Origin: Granulicella sp.
GTDB lineage: Bacteria; Acidobacteriota; Terriglobia; Terriglobales; Acidobacteriaceae
Direction of reading: 5' to 3'
Assembly (NCBI GenBank): GCA_025408425.1
Contig: JANXYX010000022.1
Span: 1 to 52,936 of the forward strand
DNA: 52,936 nucleotides
Within the stretch, counting starts at the first letter, position 1; each line of letters begins with the position of its first letter. A program made the translations under genes and the position numbers. Of this stretch, positions 11,487 to 20,086 are shown one piece after another. The notes beneath the pieces are model-generated. The model was not told the DNA's origin. It ran no database searches and saw nothing but the letters and a program-made list of their open reading frames with translations.

Positions 11487-13019
11487 ATGCTGTGCATCAC
11501 GAGTGATGAGACGTCCATGCAACTCTTTGTATCTCTGCTTTCTCTTGTTCCTGCGTCTGCCTTGTCCTCCACAGCTATCATCCGCTGGCAGGAGACGCTG
11601 CTCTACGCCTCTTCGCATCTTCTCTCTCCACATGTTTCTAGTTGTCTCGGGGTCATCCGCCCCCCGGCCCTCTCCCGCGTCCCCGATGTTGTCATCGGAC
11701 TCTCCTGCCTCGCCATCGCAGCCACGCTTATCTCCTTCATCATCGGCGCGGGTAAGCTTCTTCCGTTCCGCTATCCCTTTATTGTTCTTGCCATCGTCGT
11801 CACAATCTGCGGTTTCACCCACATGACCGCTGCCGTTCTTCCGGAAGACCCCAACGTCTGGCTTGCGGCGTACCTCTCTTTTCTAGCCGCTCTGCTCGCA
11901 CTCATCACCGCTTGCCTGCTTCCGTTCGTCCTGCCGTCTGTGTTGACGGTGCTGCGCGGCATGCCGCAAGCCACTGCGGCCGAGTCTCAATCATCGCCAC
12001 TCTCCATTACGCCAGTGTCTACGCTTCTGGCGATGATCCAACCCGTCTCAACCCCGCAGCCGCCACCGCCCCCACAGCCGGGCGCTGCCTTTGCGCAGCA
12101 GGACGATGCCCGTCTCCTGGCCGCGACAGAGACCAGCCTGGACTCTTTCTTCATCTTTGAACCGCTCCGCGACTCAGATGGAAAAGTCATCGACTTCATC
12201 TTCAAATGGCTCAACCACAATGGAGAAGAGCTACTCCAGAAGTCCCGTGCCGAGATCCTTAGTGCGCGTTTTTCCGAGCTGCTGTCCATCGACGCTGCGC
12301 CCAACTCATTCGATCAGTATCGGCTCGTCTTGCTCACCGGCAAGCCCTACATCCACGAGTTTCCCCTTAAGGAAAACGACGTCCACGGCACCTGGATGCG
12401 CCACCACGTCGTAAAGCTTGAGGATGGCATCGCCATCACCGTCACCGATATTACGGAGCGCAAGCACTCCGAACAGTACCTTCTCCACCTTAGCCAGCAC
12501 GACGCACTCACCGGTCTGCCCACCCGCGCGCTGCTCGATGACCGAATCCTGCAGGCCATTGCCCGGGCCAACCGCAACCGCAGCAAGGTCGCCGTCTTCC
12601 TGATCAACCTCGATTCCTTCCAGCAACTCGGCGAGGTCTATGACAGCAACGTTGGAGATCAGCTCATCATTGCTGTTGCCAGCCGTCTCCGCGCAGCCAT
12701 CCGCTCCACCGACTCCATCATCCGCCTTGGTGCGGATGAGTTCGTCATCGTCATGTCCGACATCGCACTCGTGATTGACATTCGCCGCGCTGCTGCCACG
12801 CTGGTCGCCGTTCTGCAGACGCCGCTTGCTGTCGACGATAGAACCATTCAGATCAACTGCAGCATCGGCGCGAGCGTCTATCCCGACACGGCCGCTACCC
12901 TTCAGGATCTTCTCATCGGTGCAGATGTAGCCATGTCGCGCGCCAAATTCCAGGGCAAGAACAAGTACGTCCTCTTCACCCCTGCATCGCAAGACGAACC
13001 GGAGCAGCTGGCCGGCTAG
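11487..13019 (+). CDS. Membrane sensor: ethylene-binding-like 3-TM domain, PAS, degenerate GGDEF
   Basis: 510 residues. Residues 64-145 form three hydrophobic helices resembling the copper-binding ethylene domain of plant ETR1: VPDVVIG (ETR1 ISDFFIA), then FRYPFIVLAIVVTICGFTHM (ETR1 FPYRW...VLCGATHL). The Cys-x-x-x-His pair (Cys108, His112) that holds copper in ETR1 is kept, as is Asp67. ETR1 Tyr32 and Glu38 are not matched. A Pro-rich linker, a PAS-like domain (about 215-325) and a GGDEF domain (HDALTGLP...RLGADEF, about 340-500) follow. The active-site motif is GADEF and the Asn-Asp/Gly-His elements are lost, so cyclase activity is doubtful. Met11 (11517) is an alternative start; neither start has a clear ribosome site. 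Confidence 0.7.
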   Translation: MLCITSDETSMQLFVSLLSLVPASALSSTAIIRWQETLLYASSHLLSPHVSSCLGVIRPPALSRVPDVVIGLSCLAIAATLISFIIGAGKLLPFRYPFIVLAIVVTICGFTHMTAAVLPEDPNVWLAAYLSFLAALLALITACLLPFVLPSVLTVLRGMPQATAAESQSSPLSITPVSTLLAMIQPVSTPQPPPPPQPGAAFAQQDDARLLAATETSLDSFFIFEPLRDSDGKVIDFIFKWLNHNGEELLQKSRAEILSARFSELLSIDAAPNSFDQYRLVLLTGKPYIHEFPLKENDVHGTWMRHHVVKLEDGIAITVTDITERKHSEQYLLHLSQHDALTGLPTRALLDDRILQAIARANRNRSKVAVFLINLDSFQQLGEVYDSNVGDQLIIAVASRLRAAIRSTDSIIRLGADEFVIVMSDIALVIDIRRAAATLVAVLQTPLAVDDRTIQINCSIGASVYPDTAATLQDLLIGADVAMSRAKFQGKNKYVLFTPASQDEPEQLAG

Positions 13020-13088
13020 AGTTCACGGCACGCCGGACTCAAACTGCTCATGTGTTGTTTTGTAATCGATTCCAGCACAAATAGAAGA

Positions 13089-14090
13089 CTAGCTGCGGAG
13101 CGCCGCTTCAATCCCGGAATTTACCTCGGCGCCCGCAAACTCCGCAGTCACCCGGATGCCGTTCATCACAGCTTTTTCATTCGAAGAACCATGCCCCACG
13201 ATGCATACGCCGCGCACACCCAGCAGCGGCGCGCCCCCGTACTCCGAGTAGTCGAGCCGCTTCTTGAACTCGTTGAACGCCTTGCGCGATAGCAGCGCAC
13301 CCACCTGCGAAGTCACCGTCGACTTCAACGACTCACGCAGCGATACGCTTACCAGCTTTGCAATTCCTTCGGAGGTCTTCAGAGCGACATTCCCTACAAA
13401 ACCGTCGCACACCGCAACATCCGTCCGACCGTTGAACAGGTCGCGCCCCTCTACGTTGCCGATGAAGTTGATGTTCGTCAACTGTCGCAGCAGCGGAAGT
13501 GTGTCCCGCGTCAGCGCGTTGCCCTTTGAGTCCTCTTCACCAATCGAGAGCAGCCCAACTCGCGGTCGGCTGATCTTCAGCACATTCTGCGCATACATGT
13601 GACCCATCACGGCAAACTGCACCAGATTGTCCGGATCGCAATCTACGTTCGCGCCAACATCCAGCAATAACGACGGAGTTCCATGCACCGTAGGCAGGAT
13701 AGTCGCCAGTGCTGGCCGCTCTACACCTGTAAGCATTCCCAGCACCATCTTTGCCGTAGCCATCGCAGCGCCTGTGTTGCCGGCAGTAAAGAAACCCGCA
13801 GCACGGCCCTCGCGGACCATTTTGAGTCCCACCCGCATCGAAGAATCACGCTTGGACCGTACCGCTTGAGCGGCCTTGTCATCCATGCTGATCCACTCAC
13901 TCGCGGGCACGACAAATATTGGCAGACGCTGTCCACGCAACGCCAGGCGGAGCGCCGGACGCACAATATCCTCGGGCCCCACCAGGTGGACCCGCACGTC
14001 AAGATTCTTGCACGCAAGGATGGCCCCGCGAATCTCAGATTCGGGGGCCTTGTCGGAACCCATCGCGTCAACAACGATATCTATCGGCAT
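13089..14090 (-). CDS. plsX: Phosphate acyltransferase PlsX
   Basis: Converts acyl-ACP to acyl-phosphate, the first step of bacterial phospholipid synthesis with PlsY. At 333 residues it has the family length. The N-terminus MPIDIVVDAMGSDKAPESEIRG is the hallmark PlsX start. GNTGAAMATAKMVLG, LLDVGANVDCDPDNLVQFA and VCDGFVGNVALKTSEG follow in the expected order. It is the last gene of yceD-rpmF-plsX, 33 nt after rpmF, with AAGG 5 nt before the ATG. This order is conserved across many bacteria and links ribosomal protein output with lipid synthesis. No fab genes follow here; the next gene is convergent. Confidence 0.95.
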   Translation of the reverse strand: MPIDIVVDAMGSDKAPESEIRGAILACKNLDVRVHLVGPEDIVRPALRLALRGQRLPIFVVPASEWISMDDKAAQAVRSKRDSSMRVGLKMVREGRAAGFFTAGNTGAAMATAKMVLGMLTGVERPALATILPTVHGTPSLLLDVGANVDCDPDNLVQFAVMGHMYAQNVLKISRPRVGLLSIGEEDSKGNALTRDTLPLLRQLTNINFIGNVEGRDLFNGRTDVAVCDGFVGNVALKTSEGIAKLVSVSLRESLKSTVTSQVGALLSRKAFNEFKKRLDYSEYGGAPLLGVRGVCIVGHGSSNEKAVMNGIRVTAEFAGAEVNSGIEAALRS

Positions 14091-14123
14091 CAGCCTTGGA
14101 TGTCTGGGTTCAGGTTGTAAATA

Positions 14124-14309
14124 CTAGCTGACTTCCTTGACCGCGAGAACGGTGCGGCCTTTGTACTCGCCGCACTTGCGGCAGGCACGATGGGGCAGCT
14201 TGCGCTCGTGGCAGTTCGGGCACTCGGAGAGGCCGGTCGGGGTCAGGAAGTCGTGGCTGCGGCGCTTGGCAGTCCGTTGTTTGGAGTGGCGCCGTTTTGG
14301 ATTAGGCAT
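14124..14309 (-). CDS. rpmF: 50S ribosomal protein bL32
   Basis: 61-residue bL32. It starts MPNPKRRHSKQRTAKRRSHD, typical of the family. The four zinc-binding cysteines are present (CPNC ... CRKC), so this is the zinc-containing (C+) form. It lies between yceD and plsX as in many bacterial genomes. Confidence 0.95.
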   Translation of the reverse strand: MPNPKRRHSKQRTAKRRSHDFLTPTGLSECPNCHERKLPHRACRKCGEYKGRTVLAVKEVS

Positions 14310-14414
14310 TGCAGTATCCCTTTCGAATCAGCTTCGTCATCATGGCGCATCGCGCACTAAAACCGATGACGAAGCAAAACCTGATCAATCTAAAGTCAAT
14401 CTCAAAATCTGTTA

Positions 14415-14966
14415 CTAGTTCACGAGCTTGTCTGCCAGACCCGCAAGAGCGTTCCACCGAGGATCAGCCGGAGCGTCCCCACAGTTGCAGCTTCCTACAT
14501 TCAAATTCTGGCCACAGCGCGGGCATAGCCCTTTGCAGTCCGGCTTACAGAGAGTACGACTCGGCAGGGAAAGTAACACCTGCTCACGCACCACATCCTC
14601 AAGCAGAAGCCCGTTCTCACTATAATACCCGATCTCGGTCTCATCTGCGGTAATTGCTCGCTCGCCAGACTCGGCATCGGCACTTTCCGGCCGGAAGATC
14701 AGGTCAAACTCTCCCGCCACGGGAATCGAAACCGGCTCAACACAGCGAGCGCAAAGCACTTCAAACTCCCCGTGATACTCGGCTCGTACCCGTATGTCAT
14801 TGATATGATTGTGCGAGCCGCGATGTTCGATCAGTAACTCGGCCTGCCCCTTCACTGGCAAAGGTCCCACCTGTCGCAGGTCTGCAGCGTATTCAAGAGT
14901 GCCCGGGGCAATCGCTTCGTCAATCTGAAGCGGTTCATCTACAAGTTGGAGTGGAGTAATCAGCAC
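14415..14966 (-). CDS. yceD: YceD/DUF177 family protein (23S rRNA accumulation protein homologue)
   Basis: 183-residue YceD/DUF177 protein. It carries the conserved paired cysteines: LCARCVEPV in the middle, and CKPDCKGLCPRCGQNLN near the C-terminus, probably metal binding. In E. coli YceD is needed for normal 23S rRNA levels; the molecular role is unclear. It starts at GTG (14964-14966), with no well-spaced Shine-Dalgarno sequence apart from AGAGG directly abutting. It heads the yceD-rpmF-plsX cluster, with about 105 nt to rpmF. Confidence 0.88.
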   Translation of the reverse strand: MLITPLQLVDEPLQIDEAIAPGTLEYAADLRQVGPLPVKGQAELLIEHRGSHNHINDIRVRAEYHGEFEVLCARCVEPVSIPVAGEFDLIFRPESADAESGERAITADETEIGYYSENGLLLEDVVREQVLLSLPSRTLCKPDCKGLCPRCGQNLNVGSCNCGDAPADPRWNALAGLADKLVN

Positions 14967-15141
14967 CTCTTAAGGGTAGCAGGTCGCCGCTGCAGGTCAA
15001 ATCGTCTCGCACTGCTTCGCCCGAAACTACTTTGGACAGCTCAATCGATAACACCCTACTACCGGTTCATTTTCCCGTCCAGCGACGCACGGAGGCTAAC
15101 CGTAAATCCTTTGGAGGTGCTGCTGAGCCCATCAAAACGCG

Positions 15142-15179
15142 AAACGACCTCTGAGCCAGTTTTGGCGCAGAGGTCGTTT
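15142..15179 (-). terminator. Hairpin terminator after the PEP-CTERM gene
   Basis: 12-bp inverted repeat AAACGACCTCTG / CAGAGGTCGTTT with a further short GCCA/TGGC pairing inside the loop. On the - strand it lies 29 nt after the PEP-CTERM stop and is followed by CGCGTTTTG, a moderate U tract. Confidence 0.65.
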
Positions 15180-15207
15180 GGTCTGAAAGGAAGCAACGTG
15201 GAATCTG

Positions 15208-15894
15208 TTAGCTGCGGGTTACAGCGGCGGCAACACGGCGGCGGATCACGCCCGCTGCCCCAAGTACCCCTGTTCCCAGCAGTAGCAGAGAGGATGGTTC
15301 AGGAACCGGCGACGTCGTTGAAGTGACCGTTATTCCAGGAGAGTTTGCTCCAATATTTCCGGTCTCTCCTATGCCTGCTGCGCTGTCGAGCCCGACAACA
15401 TCGACTCCAAAGAAGTTGGAGCCGTTCGAGACGAAACTCGACACGAACAGATTGGTCCCGGTTACATCGAACGACAGGGTTTGCGTCGGATGGGTCGTCG
15501 TTCCAGTTGCGCAGGTCGTACAATCCAGCGCGTATTGGAAGTTCGATCCCAATCCAGAGTCTTTGTAAGACCCGAATCCGTCGAAGACGAAGGTTTGTGA
15601 GGTTGGCCCGTCCGTTATATTCGATACACCCACGCCGGTCACGCCACTCAGATCAAACACAAAACCATGGTGGTTGCTATCGGGCGCTTTACGAAAGCTG
15701 TAGTCAGTTGCCAAATTTACGGTGACCAGAACATCGTTGGTGCCGTTCTGGTGCAAGGTCACGGTGCCCGCCGGTAGGACGGCACACCCCGACGAACAGG
15801 CGCTGTTATTCAGAGAGAAGATCGTGTCTGCAGATGCCGAAACAGATGCTGCAAACAAACCAATTGCGCCAAAGGCTAGAAATTTCTTGAACAT
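15208..15894 (-). CDS. PEP-CTERM sorting-domain secreted protein
   Basis: 228 residues. An N-terminal signal peptide (FGAIGLFAASVSASA) precedes an extracellular beta-rich region. A C-terminal sorting signal follows: SPVPEPSSLLLLGTGVLG, then a hydrophobic stretch ending in a basic cluster (IRRR). PEP-CTERM proteins are normally processed by an exosortase and associated with exopolysaccharide; no exosortase gene is in the window. Cysteine pairs (NSACSSGCAV, CTTC) suggest disulfides. AAGGG lies about 8 nt before the ATG. It is a single gene with its own terminator. No catalytic function is visible. Confidence 0.88.
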   Translation of the reverse strand: MFKKFLAFGAIGLFAASVSASADTIFSLNNSACSSGCAVLPAGTVTLHQNGTNDVLVTVNLATDYSFRKAPDSNHHGFVFDLSGVTGVGVSNITDGPTSQTFVFDGFGSYKDSGLGSNFQYALDCTTCATGTTTHPTQTLSFDVTGTNLFVSSFVSNGSNFFGVDVVGLDSAAGIGETGNIGANSPGITVTSTTSPVPEPSSLLLLGTGVLGAAGVIRRRVAAAVTRS

Positions 15895-16066
15895 ATAAGA
15901 TCCCTTCTTATGCGAAGCTATCCTCCTATATGCAACTCATAGACCAAAGCCATGAGGATTTATAAAACTATATTTTTCAATAACTTAGGTAGAAATTACC
16001 CGAATTGGAATGGCACGGTAGTCTGATTGAGTAATCAATTTCCCCTAAATGCAATTAATTGCGCAA

Positions 16067-16723
16067 TTATTTTCCCTCGGTTGTATTCTCGCTGAGAAAT
16101 AGCCGAATCCCCGCCACTCCCGTTGCTCCGGCTTCGACACAAGTCATTGCATTTGATGTAGTTACCCCACCCAACGCAAATACTTTACATCTGTTCGCCG
16201 CGAGACAAGCTGCCTGCAGCTTCTCGATCCCCACTCCCGGTATAGTTTCCGTCCCGTCTACAACCTTGCCAAATACGGGTCCAAACAGAATTGCATCAAC
16301 TCTGGCATTTGCAGCCTGGCGAACCTCTTCCAGTGAATGGCACGAGACACTCACCACGGGTTCCCCTAGTCCTGCCGCTGCAAACACCGCCCGAACCTGA
16401 TCGGGCGTAAGCCCACCCGCAGCAGCTGTTAGGTGCACCCCGTCGGCCCCTACCGCTACTGCCACGTCTGCGCGGGAGTTCACCAGCACCTTGGTCCTGG
16501 CACCGGTCACGGATCGCACCGCCTCCATCATGCGCCGCGTCAGTTCCACCTGCTCCGCTGCCTGCAGGTCCTTCTCGCGCACCTGGATATAGTCGATCCC
16601 CGCAGTCGCCCATCGCCCAGCCTGATCAACCAACGATTTCCGCCGATAATCATTCTGAGAGTGAAGCAGCTTGCGGTCCGTGATGGCATAGTTAAGCACG
16701 ACTCCCAGTGTAGGTCGCTTCAA
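16067..16723 (-). CDS. ThiE/TenI family protein (thiamine phosphate synthase or thiazole tautomerase)
   Basis: 218-residue TIM-barrel protein of the thiamine phosphate synthase superfamily. Motifs in order: YAITDRKLL, YIQVREKDL, VLVNSRADVA, DGVHLTAAAGG, VSCHSLEEV, LFGPVFGK and FALGGVT. ThiE normally has GVHLGQxD; here it is GVHLTAAAGGL, closer to TenI-type proteins, so thiazole tautomerase or a housecleaning role is possible. No other thi genes are nearby. It is divergent from sthA, with 24 nt to the small frame at 16748. Confidence 0.78.
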   Translation of the reverse strand: MKRPTLGVVLNYAITDRKLLHSQNDYRRKSLVDQAGRWATAGIDYIQVREKDLQAAEQVELTRRMMEAVRSVTGARTKVLVNSRADVAVAVGADGVHLTAAAGGLTPDQVRAVFAAAGLGEPVVSVSCHSLEEVRQAANARVDAILFGPVFGKVVDGTETIPGVGIEKLQAACLAANRCKVFALGGVTTSNAMTCVEAGATGVAGIRLFLSENTTEGK

Positions 16724-16747
16724 CCGTCTGTGTTACTTTCAAGGCAG

Positions 16748-16849
16748 ATGAAGCACGTTTACATCGCCAGAACTGGTTCTGATGCCACTGCGCTCAGGAT
16801 CACTAACCGGGCCGGAATTGTCGCTGCGGCGCATGAGTATTCTCTATGA
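16748..16849 (+). CDS. Possible 33-codon leader frame overlapping the sthA start (ATGA)
   Basis: A short frame starting MKHVYIARTGSDATALRI, preceded closely by AAGG. Its stop codon TGA overlaps the sthA ATG as ATGA. sthA has no Shine-Dalgarno sequence of its own immediately upstream, so translation could be coupled to this frame. No known domain. It could also be a chance frame. Confidence 0.35.
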   Translation: MKHVYIARTGSDATALRITNRAGIVAAAHEYSL

Positions 16850-18243
16850 GTAGTGTGTACGATCTGATCGTCATTGGGTCCGGCCCCGCCGGACAGCGAG
16901 CTGCGATCTACGCGGCAAAACTGGGCAAGAAGGTCGCCCTGGTTGAGATGCGCGAGGTCGTTGGCGGAGCCTGCATCAACACCGGCACCATCCCCTCCAA
17001 GACCATGCGTGAGGCCGTCCTTCACCTCTCCGGATACAACTACAAGTCCATCTATGGGATGAACTACCGGGTCAAGGAACGCATCACCATGGCGGACCTT
17101 GCCTTCCGGGTCCAGCATGTCATCAAGACTGAAATCGATGTCACCGAGGCCCAGCTCTCCCGCAATAACATTGAGATGTTGGTTGGAGTGGCCAGCTTTG
17201 AAGATGCGCACCACGTCAAGGTCACCAACTCCCGTGGCTCCACCATCTATGAGGCCGAGAACGTCCTCATCGCCACTGGCACCAAGCCTGCGGCCTCCGC
17301 CAAGGTTCCCATCAACGGCCGCAGCATCATCAATTCAGACCTTGTTCTCGACCTGCCCAGCCTGCCCAAGACCCTCATCGTGGTCGGTGGTGGCGTCATC
17401 GGCGTCGAGTACACCTGTATGTTCTCTGCGCTCGGCGTCCGCGTCACTCTGATCGAGCGCCGCCCCCGCCTGCTGGAGTTCGCCGATCAGGAGATCGTCG
17501 AGGCCCTTAGCTATCATCTCCGCGATTCACGCGTCACCATGCGTCTCAACGAAGAGGTCGAGAGCGTCGAAGAGATGCCGGACGGCACGGTCGTCGCCAA
17601 TCTCGAAAGTAAGAAAAAGCTGCAGGGCGACGCACTCCTGTATGCCGTCGGACGGCAAGGAAATGTGGATGAGCTGAACCTGGGCGCAGTCGGGGTCGAT
17701 TTCGACTCGCGTGGCCGCATCCCGGTCGACAAGGACTTCCGCACCAAGGTGCCCACCATCTTTGCCGTCGGAGACGTCATCGGCTTTCCCTCGCTCGCCT
17801 CGGTCTCTATGGAGCAGGGCCGCATCGCATCCGCGCGTGCCTTCGGGGATGACACTATTCTCTCGAACCCCAGCTTCTACCCCTACGGTATCTACACCAT
17901 TCCGGAGATCAGCTTCATCGGCAAGACCGAGGAACAGCTGACCGAAGAGGACGTGCCTTACGAGGTCGGCGTCGCCTACTACCGCGAGATCGCACGCGGC
18001 CAGATCCGCGGCGATACCACCGGCCGCCTCAAGCTCATCTTCCATCGCGTCACCCACGCCATCCTCGGCGTCCACATCATCGGCGAGGGTGCCAGCGAGC
18101 TGCTGCACATCGGTCAGGCCGTCATGGCATTGGGTGGAAAGCTGGATTATTTCGTGGATACGGTCTTCAACTACCCAACTCTCGCAGAATGTTATAAAGT
18201 GGCGGCTTTCAATGGGTTGAACCGCGTCAGCAAGTTCGACTAA
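16846..18243 (+). CDS. sthA: Soluble pyridine nucleotide transhydrogenase (Si-specific)
   Basis: 465-residue FAD flavoprotein that moves reducing equivalents between NADPH and NAD in the cytoplasm. The N-terminal FAD site IGSGPAGQRAAIYAAKLGK is followed by VVGGACINTGTIPSKTMREAV. There only one cysteine of the disulfide-reductase CxxxxC pair remains, which is the mark of SthA as opposed to lipoamide or glutathione reductase. The second dinucleotide site is VVGGGVIGVEYTCMFSALG, and FAVGDVIG contacts FAD. The C-terminal dimer domain ends YPTLAECYKVAAFNGLNRV. A ROK protein follows 33 nt later, probably in one operon. Confidence 0.93.
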   Translation: MSSVYDLIVIGSGPAGQRAAIYAAKLGKKVALVEMREVVGGACINTGTIPSKTMREAVLHLSGYNYKSIYGMNYRVKERITMADLAFRVQHVIKTEIDVTEAQLSRNNIEMLVGVASFEDAHHVKVTNSRGSTIYEAENVLIATGTKPAASAKVPINGRSIINSDLVLDLPSLPKTLIVVGGGVIGVEYTCMFSALGVRVTLIERRPRLLEFADQEIVEALSYHLRDSRVTMRLNEEVESVEEMPDGTVVANLESKKKLQGDALLYAVGRQGNVDELNLGAVGVDFDSRGRIPVDKDFRTKVPTIFAVGDVIGFPSLASVSMEQGRIASARAFGDDTILSNPSFYPYGIYTIPEISFIGKTEEQLTEEDVPYEVGVAYYREIARGQIRGDTTGRLKLIFHRVTHAILGVHIIGEGASELLHIGQAVMALGGKLDYFVDTVFNYPTLAECYKVAAFNGLNRVSKFD

Positions 18244-18276
18244 TTCAAACGCGGACCCAGGCAAGGCGGACAGGTC

Positions 18277-19176
18277 ATGGCAAAGTTGATTGGCGTTAAT
18301 CTTTCGGAGCGGATACTGGCAGGGCTGGTCGTAGACCATAAGCTCGTCGGTGAGCTCCAGTCGTTTCCAAAGGATCGAGACGAACAGGACGGCTTGGTGG
18401 AGCTGCCAACCGAAGAACTTGTTCGGACTGTTTGCGAAGAGATCGTTGCAGTGTCTGGCGGCGCAAAGGACTTCGATGCCGTTGGGATTGCTGTTCCGGG
18501 CCTCGTTCGTAACGGTGTCATCGAAGAAGCTCCCAACCTGCCGCAGCTCAAAGGCGCGCGGCTCCAGTCTCTTATCACTGCGGAACTGCTGAGCAGGGAT
18601 ATCCACGCGCCCGTCAACATCCTCAACGACGCCGACGGCATGGCTGCCGGCCTCGCCTCAGCCCACGGCAAGCTCGACAGCATGATCCGCGTCTGGACCC
18701 TCGGCGTCGGCATCGGCTATGGCCGGTATCCTTTCGCTCCCGGCGTGTGGGAAGGCGGTCATACCGTCGTCTCCCTGGATGACAAGGAGCGCTTCTGCGG
18801 CTGTGGTGGTCGCGGCCACATGGAAGGCATCATGGGTCACCGCGCCATGCGTCTCCGCTTCCTCGACATGGAGCCGGAAGAGGTCTTCGCCGCCGCCAAG
18901 ACTGGCGACCGCCGCTGCCTCGACTTCAAACGTCTGTGGCATAAAGCTCTCGCCGCAGCTACGTCTACCACTATCCACATGGCAGGCCCCGGCAAGTTCT
19001 TCCTCACCGGCTTCAACGCCCGCTTCGTCGACCTGCCCATGCTGAAGGATTATCTCCACCAGATGGTCAAAATGAGCCCATTGCAGGGCTACTCGCTGGA
19101 GATTGTCGAAGACGACCCCGTCATCCGCGTCATTGGTGCCGCCGTCACCGCGGAGCAAGCCGCCGCGGCGCGGTAG
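18277..19176 (+). CDS. ROK-family protein with altered ATP-site and zinc motifs
   Basis: 299-residue ROK (repressor/ORF/kinase) protein. Family features are VGIAVPGLV, APNLPQLKGARL, LNDADGMAAG (with the presumed catalytic Asp), TLGVGIGYG and WEGGHTVV. Two departures are visible. The N-terminal phosphate loop, usually D-x-G-G-T, reads GVNLSERILAG. The zinc motif, usually CxCGxxGCxE, reads CGCGGRGHMEG with His in place of the third Cys. It may still be a sugar kinase, but activity is uncertain. No helix-turn-helix is present, so it is not a repressor type. It is cotranscribed with sthA by position. Confidence 0.82.
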   Translation: MAKLIGVNLSERILAGLVVDHKLVGELQSFPKDRDEQDGLVELPTEELVRTVCEEIVAVSGGAKDFDAVGIAVPGLVRNGVIEEAPNLPQLKGARLQSLITAELLSRDIHAPVNILNDADGMAAGLASAHGKLDSMIRVWTLGVGIGYGRYPFAPGVWEGGHTVVSLDDKERFCGCGGRGHMEGIMGHRAMRLRFLDMEPEEVFAAAKTGDRRCLDFKRLWHKALAAATSTTIHMAGPGKFFLTGFNARFVDLPMLKDYLHQMVKMSPLQGYSLEIVEDDPVIRVIGAAVTAEQAAAAR

Positions 19177-19204
19177 CCCGAAGATAAGTTGGTGGACTAT
19201 GTCG

Positions 19205-19231
19205 CGGGCCCCGGAGTGATCCGGGCCCCGC
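19205..19231. terminator. GC-rich inverted repeat between convergent genes
   Basis: CGGGCCCCGGA and TCCGGGCCCCG around a GTGA loop pair with one internal mismatch. They sit between the ROK gene and mutM. There is no strong T run, so terminator function is uncertain. Confidence 0.35.
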
Positions 19232-19261
19232 CGTTTGGATCCTGTCGTTTCGTGCGACGCT

Positions 19262-20086
19262 CTATCGCTGACACCTGGGGCAATAATGCGTTCCCCGCCC
19301 ACCCACCACAATCTTCTTGATCGGCGTCCCGCACACCGTGCAAGGCTCACCCCCATGCCCGTATACCTTGTGCTCTATCTGGAAGTATCCTCGCATCCCC
19401 TCGGCATCCACGTAGTCCGACACCGATGACCCTCCCAGCTTGATCGCTCGTTGCAGAACCGATCGCAGAGCCTCCCGCAGCCTGGCCAACTCGGCCCGCG
19501 TCAACCGCCCAGCCTGCCTGGTCGGTCGAATCCCCGCGCGAAACAGACTCTCATCCGCGTAGATATTCCCCACCCCATGCAGCAGGCTCTGGTTCAGCAG
19601 CGCAGCTTTGATCGCCAGCTTCCGCCCCTTGAACAGCGTGGCAAAATCTTCCACCCCAATCGTCGTCGGCTCCGCACCCGGCCCCAGGTAAGCCTCCCGC
19701 ACCACGCTCAGCCGCCCAAACCGCCGCGGATCGACAAACCGCACCTCGCGCCCATCCTCCAGCGCCAGCACCGCGTGGGTGTGAGGTGGCAGCGGAACAT
19801 CCCCCTCAGCGACCAGCAGTCGTCCGGTCATTCCAAGATGCACCAGAAACTCTGCGGGCACTGGCGGAGCGCCACCATCCGCATCCCGCTCCAGCGTCAA
19901 CACGATCGTCTTGCCCACCCGCCGAACGCGGTCGATCGTCGCCCCCGTCAGCACTTCTTCGATCTCCACCTCGGGGCTCTTGAACGTCTGCGGCTTCCCA
20001 CTCGTCCACACCGACATGATCCGCGCCCCCCGCACCCGTTCGTTCACTCCGTTCGCAATTGTTTCAACTTCAGGTAGTTCCGGCAT
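19262..20086 (-). CDS. mutM: Formamidopyrimidine-DNA glycosylase (Fpg/MutM)
   Basis: Removes 8-oxoguanine and other oxidised purines from DNA. At 274 residues it has the normal length. The start at 20086 gives MPELPEVETIANGV. Pro2 becomes the catalytic N-terminal amine after Met removal and Glu3 is the general acid, so the longer in-frame start at 20134 is wrong. The helix-two-turn-helix LNQSLLHGVGNIYADESL is present. The C-terminal zinc finger CTVCGTPIKKIVVGGRGTHYCPRC is complete. The start overlaps the upstream 86-residue gene by 17 nt, which suggests coupling. Confidence 0.95.
   Translation of the reverse strand: MPELPEVETIANGVNERVRGARIMSVWTSGKPQTFKSPEVEIEEVLTGATIDRVRRVGKTIVLTLERDADGGAPPVPAEFLVHLGMTGRLLVAEGDVPLPPHTHAVLALEDGREVRFVDPRRFGRLSVVREAYLGPGAEPTTIGVEDFATLFKGRKLAIKAALLNQSLLHGVGNIYADESLFRAGIRPTRQAGRLTRAELARLREALRSVLQRAIKLGGSSVSDYVDAEGMRGYFQIEHKVYGHGGEPCTVCGTPIKKIVVGGRGTHYCPRCQR

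Noticed and set aside
17527..18606. 359-residue - strand frame over sthA and the ROK gene
   Set aside because: Antisense shadow crossing two real genes; no motif or ribosome site.
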